From: Nostocales cyanobacterium HT-58-2
Lineage (GTDB): Bacteria > Cyanobacteriota > Cyanobacteriia > Cyanobacteriales > Nostocaceae
DNA: 64,000 nucleotides
Assembly (NCBI GenBank): GCA_002163975.1
Contig: CP019636.1
Coordinates: forward strand, 3,607,001-3,671,000
Reading direction: 5' to 3'
The notes under the pieces were generated by a model, which saw nothing but the letters and a program-made list of their open reading frames with translations, was not told the DNA's origin and made no database searches. Of the stretch, positions 1-9,396 are shown one piece after another. Every line of letters starts with the position of its first letter. Positions within the stretch are counted from its first letter, which is position 1. The translations under genes were made by a program, and so were the position numbers.

Positions 1-105
1 TTTGTAATAGCTCCACTAGCTACAAAAACCAACCTTTCGGTATAGCACTTAGCAGTTTTGTTACCGAATATTGGGTCTAAATAAACTATAAATTTTGAAT
101 CAGTC

Positions 106-145
106 ATATTGAAGTTACAAAATTTAAACTTCAATATTCTTTTTT
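106..145 (+). terminator. Rho-independent terminator of a gene left of the window
   Basis: An 11-bp perfect inverted repeat (arms 106-116 and 127-137, 10-nt loop) is followed by a T-rich run (138-145). The T run lies on the plus-strand 3' side, so it would end a plus-strand transcript entering from the left. No coding region is visible in 1-190. Confidence 0.55.
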
Positions 146-190
146 CTCAAATCTACCCAATACCGCAGTTATTTACTATCTAGGCGTTAG

Positions 191-661
191 TCATTGTACA
201 TTTTTTTGCCGAGTTTCACGCCAAGCTGCTATCATGCGCCCCCAGTTGGTAGTGAATTCATTCCATCCCAGCAGACTCCCAACCCTCTGTTCATCCCAAG
301 AGGCAGAGAGAACACCATAAGTTATTCCCAATACCCCCAAACCAAAACATCCCATATTCACCAGTAACACGGCGATGGGAGGTAGTTTGATGCCAGTGTA
401 GGTTAAAAGCAGATAGCTAGCAATGAGCGCACTGATACCCAAACCTGTTGGTATACCGCAGAAGCCAGCCACTCGGCGAATCATCCGCTGGCTGACAACC
501 TCGGGAATTGCCATTTCTTCTTTGGTGAAGGGTGGCTTTTTCTCATCCTTTTTCCCAGAGTCTTGCTTAGTCTCTGGTTGCTTGCTTTTTACTTTAGCTG
601 GTTTTTGGCGCTTTTTGTTTGGTTCAAAAGGCAAGCGAGTGCCTTCAGATTCAGCAGACAT
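191..661 (-). CDS. PAM68 family photosystem II assembly protein
   Basis: This 156-residue protein fits the cyanobacterial PAM68 family (DUF3464), a thylakoid membrane factor needed for early photosystem II assembly. Residues 1-55 are polar and rich in Lys and Pro. Two hydrophobic helices follow at about 65-88 and 93-117, joined by a short loop (TGIKLPP), and a conserved-looking tail with WDEQR and LLGWNEF motifs closes the protein. It lies 12 nt downstream of rpsO on the same strand and is probably co-transcribed with it. The assignment rests on architecture and tail motifs. Confidence 0.85.
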   Translation of the reverse strand: MSAESEGTRLPFEPNKKRQKPAKVKSKQPETKQDSGKKDEKKPPFTKEEMAIPEVVSQRMIRRVAGFCGIPTGLGISALIASYLLLTYTGIKLPPIAVLLVNMGCFGLGVLGITYGVLSASWDEQRVGSLLGWNEFTTNWGRMIAAWRETRQKNVQ

Positions 662-673
662 AGGCGGTAGTTT

Positions 674-943
674 CTATCCACGAATGCCGAGACGACCAAT
701 CAAAGCTTGATAACGTTCCCGGTTTTCCTTCTGAATATAAGATAAAAGACGCTTGCGTTGACCAATCAGCTTTAACAATCCCCGCCGCGAAGAATGGTCT
801 TTCTTGTTGCCTTGGAGATGTTCGCTAAGACGGTTAATGCGCTCCGTCAGCATAGCGACCTGGAGATCGGCGGAACCAGTATCAGTTTCGTGAACTTGGT
901 ACTGTGTGATTATCTCTTGTTTGCGCTGTTGCGATAAAGCCAT
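674..943 (-). CDS. rpsO: 30S ribosomal protein S15
   Basis: The 89-residue product has the full length of bacterial S15 and its hallmark sequences: TGSADLQVAMLTERI near residue 22, HLQGNKKDHSSRRGL near 42, and the KRLLSYIQKENRERY helix. S15 binds the 16S rRNA central domain and is a primary binder in 30S platform assembly. It is the first gene of an apparent two-gene unit with the PAM68 gene. In many bacteria S15 represses its own translation through its leader; no such structure was resolved here. Confidence 0.97.
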   Translation of the reverse strand: MALSQQRKQEIITQYQVHETDTGSADLQVAMLTERINRLSEHLQGNKKDHSSRRGLLKLIGQRKRLLSYIQKENRERYQALIGRLGIRG

Positions 944-1275
944 GACCTAATGAATTTAATTTCTAATTTATGCAGCAGTTTTCCATAATATCATAGCCAT
1001 CATCTTTAGGGTGGCAGATGTCGTGTTTGGGGCTAGTCTAAGGGGTATTTTTTCGATTGGTGTAACTTTAGGCTCTTTTTTCACCTACTGCCAACATTTC
1101 TATTTCCCTAGACCTTTATTCTACGCAAAACCCACTGTTGAGGCATACGGAGCTCATGGAAACGTAGCATCTACCTTAAGGTTAGGTTATGGTAGTGGGT
1201 GCAGCTAATTGCTGTTCAGTTAGTTCTAATTTTTACCGTCTATTCTTGAAAGGAGCGCGAGGTTCGCACGCTGCT
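944..1275. other. Divergent intergenic region, rpsO / response regulator
   Basis: These 332 bases separate the minus-strand rpsO unit from the plus-strand response regulator and should hold both promoters. No convincing promoter motif was identified. An open frame running in from 1189 lacks start-site support and is treated as leader. Confidence 0.4.
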
Positions 1276-3642
1276 ATGAGAATTTTAGTCATTGAAGATG
1301 ATGAGCTAATAGCCAATCCTCTTGTCCAATTGCTTACAGACCAGCACTACGCTGTCGATGTTGCTTGTGATGGTGAAGTTGGTTGGGAGCTTGCAGAAGC
1401 TTTGCCCTACGACCTTGTTGTACTAGATGTGATGCTACCCAAGCTAGATGGTATCAGCCTTTGTCAGCGGTTGCGATCGCACGGCATACAATCACCAATT
1501 ATCCTATTGACAGCTCAGGATAGCAGTACCAACAAAGTTGCTGGTTTAGATGCTGGAGCCGACGACTATTTAACTAAACCTTTTGATTTCCAAGAGTTAC
1601 TCGCTCGTATCCGCGCTTTACTACGACGCGGAAGTTCTGCCTTACCCCCACTACTGGAATGGGAAAACTTGCGACTAGACCCCAGTATTTGTCAAGTTAC
1701 CTACGATAGTCAACAGCTACACTTGACTCGAAAAGAGTACGGTTTGCTAGAGCTTTTCCTTCGCAATCCTCACCGTATATTTAGCTGTAGCGCGATCATA
1801 GACCACCTGTGGTCTTTTGAAGAAACACCAGGAGAAGATACGGTAAGAACCCACCTCAAGGGGTTGCGGATGAAACTGAGAAAAGCAGGACTTACCAACG
1901 ATGCGATTGAAACAGTGTATGGAATCGGCTACCGCCTAAGAGGAGCAGCAGCTGAGGACACGCAGACACCTTCCCTCTCCCCATCTCCCTCATCTTCCTT
2001 ATCCCTCACATCCGAAGAGATAAAACAGCAAACTCAGAGAATTACTGCTAGCGTTTGGGAGCGTACCAAAGACAAAGTCAGTGACCAAGTTACAGTCATT
2101 GAACAGGCTACAACAGCATTGCTTCAAGATGCGCTTGAGGATGACCTGCTCTCAAAAGCACACGCACAAGCTCACAAGCTGGCGGGTTCCCTAGGTTTGT
2201 TTGGCTTTGGATATGGTTCGCGTCTAGCTCGACAAATAGAAGAGCTACTCGAAGCTGAAAAGTTGCTTCAACAGCAAAAACTGCACTTGTCAGAACTGGT
2301 TGTGGCGTTGCGTCGGGAGTTACAGCTTGCAACGACAAACCTTAGTTCTGAACAATTATTGGTTGATGAACGTCCCTTACTGTTGGTAATTAGTCATGAC
2401 AAATCACTAACTGCAGAGTTAGAAAGGTCAGCAGCCAATGGGGGAATACGCTCTCAGATAGTCACAAACCCAGCATTAGCCAGAAAGCAGCTTGCTAACA
2501 ATCGCCCTGATGCAGTGGTTCTTGACCTTTGTGATCACACCACTGAAGATGGTTTGAGGTTGTTAGCACAGCTCAACTGTTCTACACCTCCAGTACCAGT
2601 CTTAGTTATTGCAAACCAGAATAGTTTGCTTGACCGAGTACAGATAGCCCGTCTGGGTGGACGAGGTTGTTTCCAAAAACCAGTGGCTTCAGCTTTGGTA
2701 CTGGAGACAGTCACAAATCTGCTACAGCGATCGCGCAAGGCTGCGGCTAAAGTGATGATTGTAGATGATGACCCGCTTATCCTATCGGCTGTGTATTCCT
2801 TATTACAGCCATGGGGAATAAAAGTTTCTCCTCTAGAAAATCCTCTGAACTTTTGGAATACTTTAGAAACAAAAACGCCAGATTTGCTGGTTTTAGATGT
2901 AGATATGCCCCAAATCAGTGGGATTGAACTATGCCAAGTTGTACGTAATGATCCACGCTCTTGCGGCTTACCAATAATATTTCTGACTGCACACACTGAT
3001 GCGGATACAATGCGACGAGTGTTTGCTGCCGGTGCAGATGATTATGTTAGCAAGCCTATTGTTGGTCCAGAATTGGTGACTCGCATCCTTAACCGTTTGG
3101 ACAGAACACGTATGCTGCGGAATATGGCTGAAATAGATGCTTTGACTGGAGTGGCTAATCGTCGTCAGTCAACTCAAGAATTTAACCAGTTACTGAGCTT
3201 AGCGCATCGCCATAATCAGCCTTTGTGCTTTACTCTTCTAAAAATCGACCACTTACAACAAATTAATCAACAGTACGGTCATGATGTGGGAGATGAAGTG
3301 TTATCCAGATTCGGAGGACTGTTGCGACGAAACTTTCAAAGTGAAATTTGTTGCCATTGGAGCGGTGCTGAGTTTGTTATAGCGATGTATGGAGTCACAC
3401 ACAAAGACGCAAAGCAGTGGATAGCGGAAATCATAGAAAATTTAAGTAAAGAGAAGTTTCTAGCTCCTGGAGGAAATCAGTTTGAGATAAGCTGTAGTGC
3501 AGGTATATCTCAGTATTTACACGATGGAATAAACTTACAAATACTGTATCAAACAGCATTGGCAAGATGCAATCGTGTGTTATCACAGAAAAGACTAGGC
3601 AGTGGAACTTCCTGCTCTCGCTCACAACTTAGTACAAAATAA
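1276..3642 (+). CDS. Multi-receiver response regulator (REC-wHTH-Hpt-REC-REC-GGDEF)
   Basis: This is a 788-residue phosphorelay hub. An OmpR-type receiver (1-115, phosphoacceptor D51 in LVVLDVMLP) precedes a winged-helix DNA-binding domain (about 128-225). A Ser/Pro-rich linker leads to an Hpt-like helical domain (about 255-345; AHAQAHKLAGSLGLFG carries the His). Two more receivers (about 365-480 and 490-605) and a GGDEF domain (about 620-780) follow. The GGDEF signature reads SGAEF at 696-700, so the metal-binding acidic residue is missing and the cyclase is probably inactive. The start at 1276 was chosen because the receiver begins there; AGGAG lies 20 nt upstream, which is distant. The neighbouring hybrid kinase and CheY-like gene suggest one signalling pathway. 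The input signal is unknown. Confidence 0.88.
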   Translation: MRILVIEDDELIANPLVQLLTDQHYAVDVACDGEVGWELAEALPYDLVVLDVMLPKLDGISLCQRLRSHGIQSPIILLTAQDSSTNKVAGLDAGADDYLTKPFDFQELLARIRALLRRGSSALPPLLEWENLRLDPSICQVTYDSQQLHLTRKEYGLLELFLRNPHRIFSCSAIIDHLWSFEETPGEDTVRTHLKGLRMKLRKAGLTNDAIETVYGIGYRLRGAAAEDTQTPSLSPSPSSSLSLTSEEIKQQTQRITASVWERTKDKVSDQVTVIEQATTALLQDALEDDLLSKAHAQAHKLAGSLGLFGFGYGSRLARQIEELLEAEKLLQQQKLHLSELVVALRRELQLATTNLSSEQLLVDERPLLLVISHDKSLTAELERSAANGGIRSQIVTNPALARKQLANNRPDAVVLDLCDHTTEDGLRLLAQLNCSTPPVPVLVIANQNSLLDRVQIARLGGRGCFQKPVASALVLETVTNLLQRSRKAAAKVMIVDDDPLILSAVYSLLQPWGIKVSPLENPLNFWNTLETKTPDLLVLDVDMPQISGIELCQVVRNDPRSCGLPIIFLTAHTDADTMRRVFAAGADDYVSKPIVGPELVTRILNRLDRTRMLRNMAEIDALTGVANRRQSTQEFNQLLSLAHRHNQPLCFTLLKIDHLQQINQQYGHDVGDEVLSRFGGLLRRNFQSEICCHWSGAEFVIAMYGVTHKDAKQWIAEIIENLSKEKFLAPGGNQFEISCSAGISQYLHDGINLQILYQTALARCNRVLSQKRLGSGTSCSRSQLSTK

Positions 3643-3745
3643 CTCTACTTGGTACGTAGTTACTTAGTCATTCGAGCAAGAATTTTGAATTGCCAAAGTC
3701 TCACTCCCAATCCCAAAACTTAATTAATGGGGCTTTCATCTAGCC

Positions 3746-6700
3746 ATGAAACCATACACAAGTAGAACTAGAACAAAGTTTTGGCAAAGGCTATTCATGC
3801 CTTCACTGGTAGGCATCAGCGTTTTTATTCTCACTTTGCTATTCTGGCAGGAGTTACTCTTTCAAGAAGACGCTTACATCAGGAGAAACGTTGAATTAGC
3901 AGCAGCCAGTATTAGTCATGAAATCACAGCCCAGATTGAAACTCGTACAAAGGCATTGGATCGCATGGCTAAGCGCTGGGAGATACGAGGTGGGACTCCT
4001 AAAACAGAGTGGGAAGCAGATGCTTTCAACTACTATCAGGACTTTCAAGGTTTTCAAGGCATTGAATGGGTAGACAAATCATATTATGTGCGTTGGATTG
4101 TTCCTTTAGCAGGAAATGAAGCGGCACAAAACCTCAACTTAACTTTTGAGAAACGCCGTCGAACTGCTTTGGAAAAAGCACAGCAAAGCCGGAAGATAAC
4201 AATGACACGCACAGTGACCCTGACTCAAGGAGGCAAGGGATTTTTGGTGGTGGTCCCCTTGTTCTCAAATAATGAATTTGATGGATTTGTAGTCAGTGTT
4301 TTTCGCACACAGTTGTTGTTAGATACCATAGTGGACAAGAATCTGACGCAGAAATATGATGTCGCTATTTATGATGGCAATGAACAAATTTATACCACTC
4401 ATCAACAACTTATCAACAGGCATCGGCAAACTCAATGGGGACAAAAAGCAGAAGTCAAAATTGATGGTGTTACTTGGAGTGTGAGCGTTTCACCAACAGC
4501 AGTATTGTTAGCTCAGCAACGTTCTTTTCTCCCCAATGTGGTGTTTGGTGCAGGTTTAGTCACCACTGTACTTCTGGGATGGGGAGTCTATCTGAATCAA
4601 AAGTCCAGACGTTATGCCCAGCAAGTGAGGGCAATAAACCAGGAATTAGCCAGTGAAATTACGGAACGCAAGCAGGTAGAAACAGCATTACAAAAGTATG
4701 CAGCAGAGTTTGAAGACTTATATGATAATGCGCCTTGCGGCTATCACTCTCTGGACGCAGATGGTACCTTTATTCGCATCAACGATACCGAACTCAAGTG
4801 GTTAGGTTATAAACGCGACGAAGTGATAGGAAAGAAAAAGTTCTCTGAGTTGTTGACTGAATCTAGCGTTGCAATTTTCCAAAAATGCTTCCCCATTTTC
4901 CAGCAGCGCGGTTGGGTGAATGATTTGGAATTCCAAATCGTTTGCAATGATGGCACAATTCTACCCGTGCTTTTGAGTGCAACTGCCATTAAGGATGCAG
5001 CAGGTCAGTATGTCATGAGTCGGAGTACAGTTTTTGATATCAGCGATCGCAAGCAAGCAGAAGTAGAGCTGGCTAACCTGGGTTCTGCTTTTGAAAGTGC
5101 GGTAGAAGGTGTCTCCCAATTGAACGAGCAAGGACACTATGTCTATGTGAATCAAGCTTATGCCAGCATGACAGGTTATCAGCCAGAGCAGATAGTGGGT
5201 CTCGAGTGGCAACTGATTGTTCATCCAGAAGACCGGGAAAAAGTCATAGCAGCATATCAAAAAATGCTTAAGGATGGTAAGGCAGAAGTAGAGGCGAGGA
5301 GTGTACGTCAAGACAGTTCGATGTTTGATGCGCAAGTTGTAATGGTTAAAGCCTGCGACATACAGCAGAATTACATCGGTCACTATCAATTCATGAAGAA
5401 TATTAGCGATCGCCGCGAAATAGAAAGGCTAAAGGATGAATTTGTCTCTATCGTCAGCCATGAATTGCGGACTCCCTTAACTTCGATTCGTGGTTCCTTG
5501 GGTTTGATAGCTAGTGGTGTCTTACATACCCAACCCGAAAAGGCTCAACGGATGCTAGAAATTGCAGTTAATAACAGTGACCGTTTGATCCGACTCATTA
5601 ACGACATCCTGGATATCGAACGTATTGAGTCAGGCAAAGTCACAATGACAAAACAAACTTGTGATGCTGGTACTTTAATGCTTCAGTCAGCAGATGAAAT
5701 GCGTTCTCTGGCTGACAAAGCAGAAGTCACTTTATCTGTAGTTCCCATATCAGCTAAGCTTTGGGCAGACCCTGACCGGATTGTTCAAACTTTTACCAAC
5801 TTACTGAGCAATGCTGTGAAATTTTCACCTCCTGGCTCTACAGTTTGGCTCAGTGCTGAAGTTTATAACAACAAAAGGGAATTACCTCTCTCATCTTCCC
5901 AATCCCACATCCTCTTTCAAGTCCGTGACCAAGGCCGGGGGATTCCTGTTGATAAAATTGAAACTATCTTTGAACGCTTTCAGCAAGTTGATGCCTCTGA
6001 TGCACGAAAAAAAGGCGGTACTGGTTTGGGACTTGCTATCTGTCGCAGTATTGTGCAACATCATGGTGGGCGGATATGGGTAGAGAGTACTCCCAAAGAA
6101 GGCAGTACTTTTTATATTTTGCTGCCCATACAACAAGAACAAGGGGAAGAGCCTGTTGCCTTGGCAATTGAGACTAACACCAATTATCCATTAGTGTTAG
6201 TCTGTGATGATGACTCTTCAGTTCGGAGTGTCATGCAAAGCTTGTTAGAACAACGAGGCTACAGAACGACTTGTGTAGCTTCAGGAGAAGAGGCAATAAA
6301 AGTTGCAGGACAAATACAGCCTGATGTAATTTTACTTAACCTGATGATGCCAGGTATGCACGGTTGGGAGACTCTAGCCGTTTTAAAACAAGAGCCCCAC
6401 ACTAAAGATATTCCAGTGATCATCCTCAGTAGTCTGATGGCGGATGCTAAACCTGTTTTCTATCCAGGGGTCAGCGACTGGATTGTGAAACCACCAGATG
6501 AGGAGTTGCTATTTCAAGCTTTAGAGCGGGCACTGATAAGAGAACATAGCCAGAGTATTAAAGTTTTAATCGTAGAAGATGATTTAGACTTAGCACAAGT
6601 GTTAATTGCCATATTTGAGCGCTACAACATTGAAACCTACCATGCCAGAACAGGACGAGAAGCGCTGCAATTAAGCCAGCGTCTTCTCCCTGACTTATTA

Positions 6701-6979
6701 GTACTAGACTTAGGACTGCCAGAGGTGGATGGCTATGCTGTTGTGGACTGGCTAAGACACCATAAACGTTTATGCCTAGTACCTATGGTTGTGTATTGTG
6801 CCAAAGACCTAAATCACTTTGACCGGGAAAGGCTTAAACTGGGACAAACTTTATTTCTGACAAAAAGTCGCGTGACACCAGATGAATTTGAACAGCGTGT
6901 TATGACTCTGCTAAACCGGATCATTCTAGCCAAGAAGGGAGGCAACGGTAGTGATAGCCAAATGCATTCTCATAATTGA
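3746..6979 (+). CDS. CHASE-domain hybrid sensor histidine kinase
   Basis: This 1077-residue membrane sensor kinase has a first transmembrane helix near 19-38, a periplasmic CHASE-like sensor (about 60-250) and a second helix near 262-283. Two PAS domains (about 315-435 and 440-560) precede a HisKA domain with phosphoacceptor H572 (SHELRTPLTS). The HATPase has an N box NLLSNAVKF, a G1 box DQGRGIP and a G2 box GGTGLGLAI. Two receivers follow. The first has Asn where the phosphoacceptor Asp belongs (VILLNLMMP), so it is a pseudo-receiver; the second keeps LVLDLGLP. The 3' end overlaps the next response regulator by 29 nt, which suggests translational coupling. CHASE and PAS domains imply an external ligand plus a cytosolic signal, neither identifiable here. 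Confidence 0.9.
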   Translation: MKPYTSRTRTKFWQRLFMPSLVGISVFILTLLFWQELLFQEDAYIRRNVELAAASISHEITAQIETRTKALDRMAKRWEIRGGTPKTEWEADAFNYYQDFQGFQGIEWVDKSYYVRWIVPLAGNEAAQNLNLTFEKRRRTALEKAQQSRKITMTRTVTLTQGGKGFLVVVPLFSNNEFDGFVVSVFRTQLLLDTIVDKNLTQKYDVAIYDGNEQIYTTHQQLINRHRQTQWGQKAEVKIDGVTWSVSVSPTAVLLAQQRSFLPNVVFGAGLVTTVLLGWGVYLNQKSRRYAQQVRAINQELASEITERKQVETALQKYAAEFEDLYDNAPCGYHSLDADGTFIRINDTELKWLGYKRDEVIGKKKFSELLTESSVAIFQKCFPIFQQRGWVNDLEFQIVCNDGTILPVLLSATAIKDAAGQYVMSRSTVFDISDRKQAEVELANLGSAFESAVEGVSQLNEQGHYVYVNQAYASMTGYQPEQIVGLEWQLIVHPEDREKVIAAYQKMLKDGKAEVEARSVRQDSSMFDAQVVMVKACDIQQNYIGHYQFMKNISDRREIERLKDEFVSIVSHELRTPLTSIRGSLGLIASGVLHTQPEKAQRMLEIAVNNSDRLIRLINDILDIERIESGKVTMTKQTCDAGTLMLQSADEMRSLADKAEVTLSVVPISAKLWADPDRIVQTFTNLLSNAVKFSPPGSTVWLSAEVYNNKRELPLSSSQSHILFQVRDQGRGIPVDKIETIFERFQQVDASDARKKGGTGLGLAICRSIVQHHGGRIWVESTPKEGSTFYILLPIQQEQGEEPVALAIETNTNYPLVLVCDDDSSVRSVMQSLLEQRGYRTTCVASGEEAIKVAGQIQPDVILLNLMMPGMHGWETLAVLKQEPHTKDIPVIILSSLMADAKPVFYPGVSDWIVKPPDEELLFQALERALIREHSQSIKVLIVEDDLDLAQVLIAIFERYNIETYHARTGREALQLSQRLLPDLLVLDLGLPEVDGYAVVDWLRHHKRLCLVPMVVYCAKDLNHFDRERLKLGQTLFLTKSRVTPDEFEQRVMTLLNRIILAKKGGNGSDSQMHSHN

Positions 6980-7328
6980 TGATGAAGAGGATATTCGAGA
7001 AGTCGCCCAACTCACCTTAGAAACTATAGGCGGTTGGCAAGTCTTTACTGCTGAATCAGGTTTAGAAGGCTTGCAATTAGCTGAAGCTGAAAAACCAGAC
7101 GTTATCCTCCTAGATGTGATGATGCCAGAAATGGATGGTCTTACTACTTTTGCAAAACTACAAGCAAATCCTCTTACCCAAAATATTCCTGTGATTTTAC
7201 TCACGGCTAAAGTTCAATCTACTGACCAGCGCCGATTTGCTGAACTTGGTGTGACTGGGATGATTGCTAAACCTTTCGATCCTATGACTTTAACTGACCA
7301 GCTTACAGAAACTTTGGGCTGGTCTTAG
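6951..7328 (+). CDS. CheY-like single-domain response regulator
   Basis: The 125-residue product is a lone receiver domain: acidic pocket IIDDEED near residues 8-14, phosphoacceptor Asp in VILLDVMMPEMDG, Thr in LLTAK, and Lys in MIAKPFDP. The start is GTG at 6951, inside the 3' end of the hybrid kinase, with a good ribosome binding site (GGGAGG near 6937). The 29-nt overlap and shared strand make it the likely phosphorelay partner of that kinase. With no output domain it probably acts by protein contact or passes phosphate on. Confidence 0.92.
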   Translation: MIAKCILIIDDEEDIREVAQLTLETIGGWQVFTAESGLEGLQLAEAEKPDVILLDVMMPEMDGLTTFAKLQANPLTQNIPVILLTAKVQSTDQRRFAELGVTGMIAKPFDPMTLTDQLTETLGWS

Positions 7329-7524
7329 GCATTTGAAAAAATTTTCCCTTCTCCACGGGTTCTTCATTTTTATACTTTAACTTTAACAATATCAGGTGAA
7401 CTCAGTTTGGAAAATCACCAATTGCAATTAATTAACTTTTAAAGTGAATCTACGAAAATGGCTTAGTCAGTTAATTATTGTATATTTCTTCAAACAAAAA
7501 AATAATTGCGGAAGAGGGATAATT

Positions 7525-7980
7525 ATGTTTGAAAATGAACAAGATTTTGAAAAAGAACTTCAAGAATTCAATTCTGCTGTCGCTTTATTTACATATATAT
7601 TCAAATTTAGAGATAAATTATTAGCAGAAACTTGTGAACAAACATTGATAATGATATTAGGCTTAAGATATACAGAAAATGTAATGAATGCAGCAGTGTT
7701 TCTGTTATCTGAATCTGCTCCTGAAACTTGCCAATGGACTTTGCAAAATTTTCCCTATCTTGAGGCGTGCAATTCATTAAAAGAATATCTTGTTACACTT
7801 ACAGTACAAAAATTAATCAATCAAGGTTTTGTTTTAGGTCAAGATTTTAGCGCTACTACTGATAGTGGAATATTAATGAATCAAAATGCCAAAAATGCTT
7901 TACTTCAAGTAATTTCTGATGCAGATAAGATTTTAATTGACGAAATCATCCAAGTGAAGACACAGGAATGCATTTACTAA
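7525..7980 (+). CDS. Hypothetical acidic helical protein
   Basis: Not recognised. The 151-residue product starting at ATG 7525 (preceded by GAGGGA at a suitable distance) is predicted to be largely helical. It is acidic at the N-terminus (ENEQDFEKELQEF) and has no signal peptide or membrane segment. A longer reading from GTG 7444 adds 27 residues but has no ribosome binding site. It sits between a response regulator and a small Mo-nitrogenase C-terminal-domain gene, all on the plus strand, with gaps of about 200 and 80 nt. Confidence 0.6.
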   Translation: MFENEQDFEKELQEFNSAVALFTYIFKFRDKLLAETCEQTLIMILGLRYTENVMNAAVFLLSESAPETCQWTLQNFPYLEACNSLKEYLVTLTVQKLINQGFVLGQDFSATTDSGILMNQNAKNALLQVISDADKILIDEIIQVKTQECIY

Positions 7981-8063
7981 TCTACTCAAAGAGAATAGTT
8001 AGTCTAGAAAACTAAATATTGGCAGAATCACAAGTCACTCATCAGTCTTGAAAAAGGTCAATT

Positions 8064-8351
8064 ATGCAACTTGTAAATTTAATAACATTGGCTAAAACAC
8101 CCTTGCAATCGCTCCGCACATGGCTTGAATCTTTAGAAGTTCATAACTATAAACTGGCTCAATTTTTATGTAAATTTGTTCCTTCTCGTTGCCCATTTGA
8201 GAGAAAAATTACTTTCTTTAATTATACTATTTTGCAAATTCCACCATTATGTAAGCTAAATCCTTTCTACGAACAATTGGTTATGCTTCGCTATAAGTCT
8301 TTAGTCTATCTTGCAGATGAATGTGGTGAAGATGTCACAGTCTATTGTTAA
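8064..8351 (+). CDS. Mo-dependent nitrogenase C-terminal domain protein
   Basis: The 95-residue product resembles the small cyanobacterial proteins called Mo-dependent nitrogenase C-terminal domain (Mo-nitro_C). The key stretches are LAQFLCKFVPSRCPFER, IPPLCKLNPFYEQL and YLADECGEDVTVYC. The family is widespread in cyanobacteria and its biochemical role is unclear; the name reflects sequence shared with some nitrogenase-associated proteins. Several Cys residues (CKFVPSRC, LCKLN, DECGED) could bind metal, but this is only a possibility. It is followed by the convergent cyanophycinase gene. Confidence 0.8.
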   Translation: MQLVNLITLAKTPLQSLRTWLESLEVHNYKLAQFLCKFVPSRCPFERKITFFNYTILQIPPLCKLNPFYEQLVMLRYKSLVYLADECGEDVTVYC

Positions 8352-8444
8352 TTGGGCTGTCTTTTGTGGTAGTACAAAATTAGCAGAAGTGGGAACTAGT
8401 GCATACTAATTCCCTCTCCATAAGACATATTTATGACTCAAAGA

Positions 8445-8476
8445 TAAGTATTTTTTAAGCTAAGTATTTTTTAAGC
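8445..8476. repeat. Tandem 16-bp direct repeat at the cphB 3' end
   Basis: TAAGTATTTTTTAAGC occurs twice without a gap (8445-8460, 8461-8476). The second copy contains the stop codon of the cyanophycinase gene (8471-8473), so the duplication touches the C-terminal coding end. Confidence 0.8.
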
Positions 8477-9313
8477 AGCTGGTACAGGGGCACTTGTCAC
8501 AGTAGGATTATTTACGATAGGTTTGCGGGTTTTTAAATCAAATTTATACCCATGTGGTAATATATGAAGCTTTGCTCCACAAACTGCTAAAGGCTCATCT
8601 TTCAAGATGTCCTCAACATTGCTGTGCATAACCTCTGAGTCATCGACAATTGTCACACAGCCTTCTCCAATGACTTCAAACTGGTTATCAGTCACTATGA
8701 TAGCAGTGTTTTCGTCAATGCCAAATCCTAAAACAACAGGTCGCTGTGCCAAAGCTGCAATCAAGCGTCCTAAACGTCCGCGTTGTGAGAAATGCTGGTC
8801 TATCACGACTCCAGGTAGGAAAGCCAAACCAGGACCCATTTCTACAATTTCCATTCGAGGATTTGTCTCTGACTCGCCTTCCACAATCATCACATCTGGC
8901 ATAACAGCAGCTCCTGCGCTTGTACCTCCGACAACGATGCCTTCAGAAAAGCGCTTGTGAATAGCTGCATCCAGTTCGGTATCCTTGAGGACACTAGTGA
9001 TTCGGGCTTGGTCTCCTCCAGTAAAAAATATACCAGTAGCTTTATGAACTGCTTCTAATGCTGTAGATGAAGACCCATCTTCACGGGTTTCAGTGTCAAC
9101 TATACGAGCATCCTCCGCTCCTAGTCGCTCAAACACTCTAATATAATTTTCTCCGACTTCTCTGGGTAGCTCTGTCGCTGCCGTCATAATGACAATCCTA
9201 GCTTTGGTACCTCCAGCACGTCGTACAAACTCTCGGAGAATTTGGCAATCCCCCTCCTTGTCTTCTGCTCCCCCAATAATGACTAATTGTCGTTTGATTT
9301 CACTTGCTACCAT
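8471..9313 (-). CDS. cphB: Cyanophycinase
   Basis: This 280-residue serine exopeptidase releases beta-aspartyl-arginine dipeptides from cyanophycin, the Asp-Arg nitrogen reserve, and acts in the cytoplasm. Family features: VIIGGAEDKEGD near residue 11, FFTGGDQARI near 96, and the nucleophile elbow GGTSAGAA with Ser132. Length matches the family (about 270-280). GAGG lies five bases before the ATG. An NtcA box and matching -10 element lie directly upstream (9356-9396), which points to induction under nitrogen limitation. The divergent cphA2 gene begins 2 kb away, so degradation and resynthesis genes share a neighbourhood. Confidence 0.96.
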   Translation of the reverse strand: MVASEIKRQLVIIGGAEDKEGDCQILREFVRRAGGTKARIVIMTAATELPREVGENYIRVFERLGAEDARIVDTETREDGSSSTALEAVHKATGIFFTGGDQARITSVLKDTELDAAIHKRFSEGIVVGGTSAGAAVMPDVMIVEGESETNPRMEIVEMGPGLAFLPGVVIDQHFSQRGRLGRLIAALAQRPVVLGFGIDENTAIIVTDNQFEVIGEGCVTIVDDSEVMHSNVEDILKDEPLAVCGAKLHILPHGYKFDLKTRKPIVNNPTVTSAPVPAA

Positions 9314-9355
9314 AGTGCCTCATGATAAGAGTTATTTTTTTATATAAAACATCAT

Positions 9356-9396
9356 AATTTAAGCCAAAAAAACCCCCATTTGGTAGATAGATATAC
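9356..9396 (-). promoter_or_regulatory. NtcA-activated promoter of cphB
   Basis: On the minus strand an exact GTA-N8-TAC palindrome (9383-9396) is followed after 21 nt by TAAATT (9361-9356), which fits the -10 form TAN3T. This is the canonical spacing of NtcA-activated class II promoters. Transcription would start near 9349, about 35 nt before the cphB ATG. Motif and spacing are read directly; activation is inferred. Confidence 0.8.

Noticed and set aside
1011..1208. 65-codon plus-strand frame before the response regulator
   Set aside because: No ribosome binding site and no protein-like pattern; it is intergenic leader.
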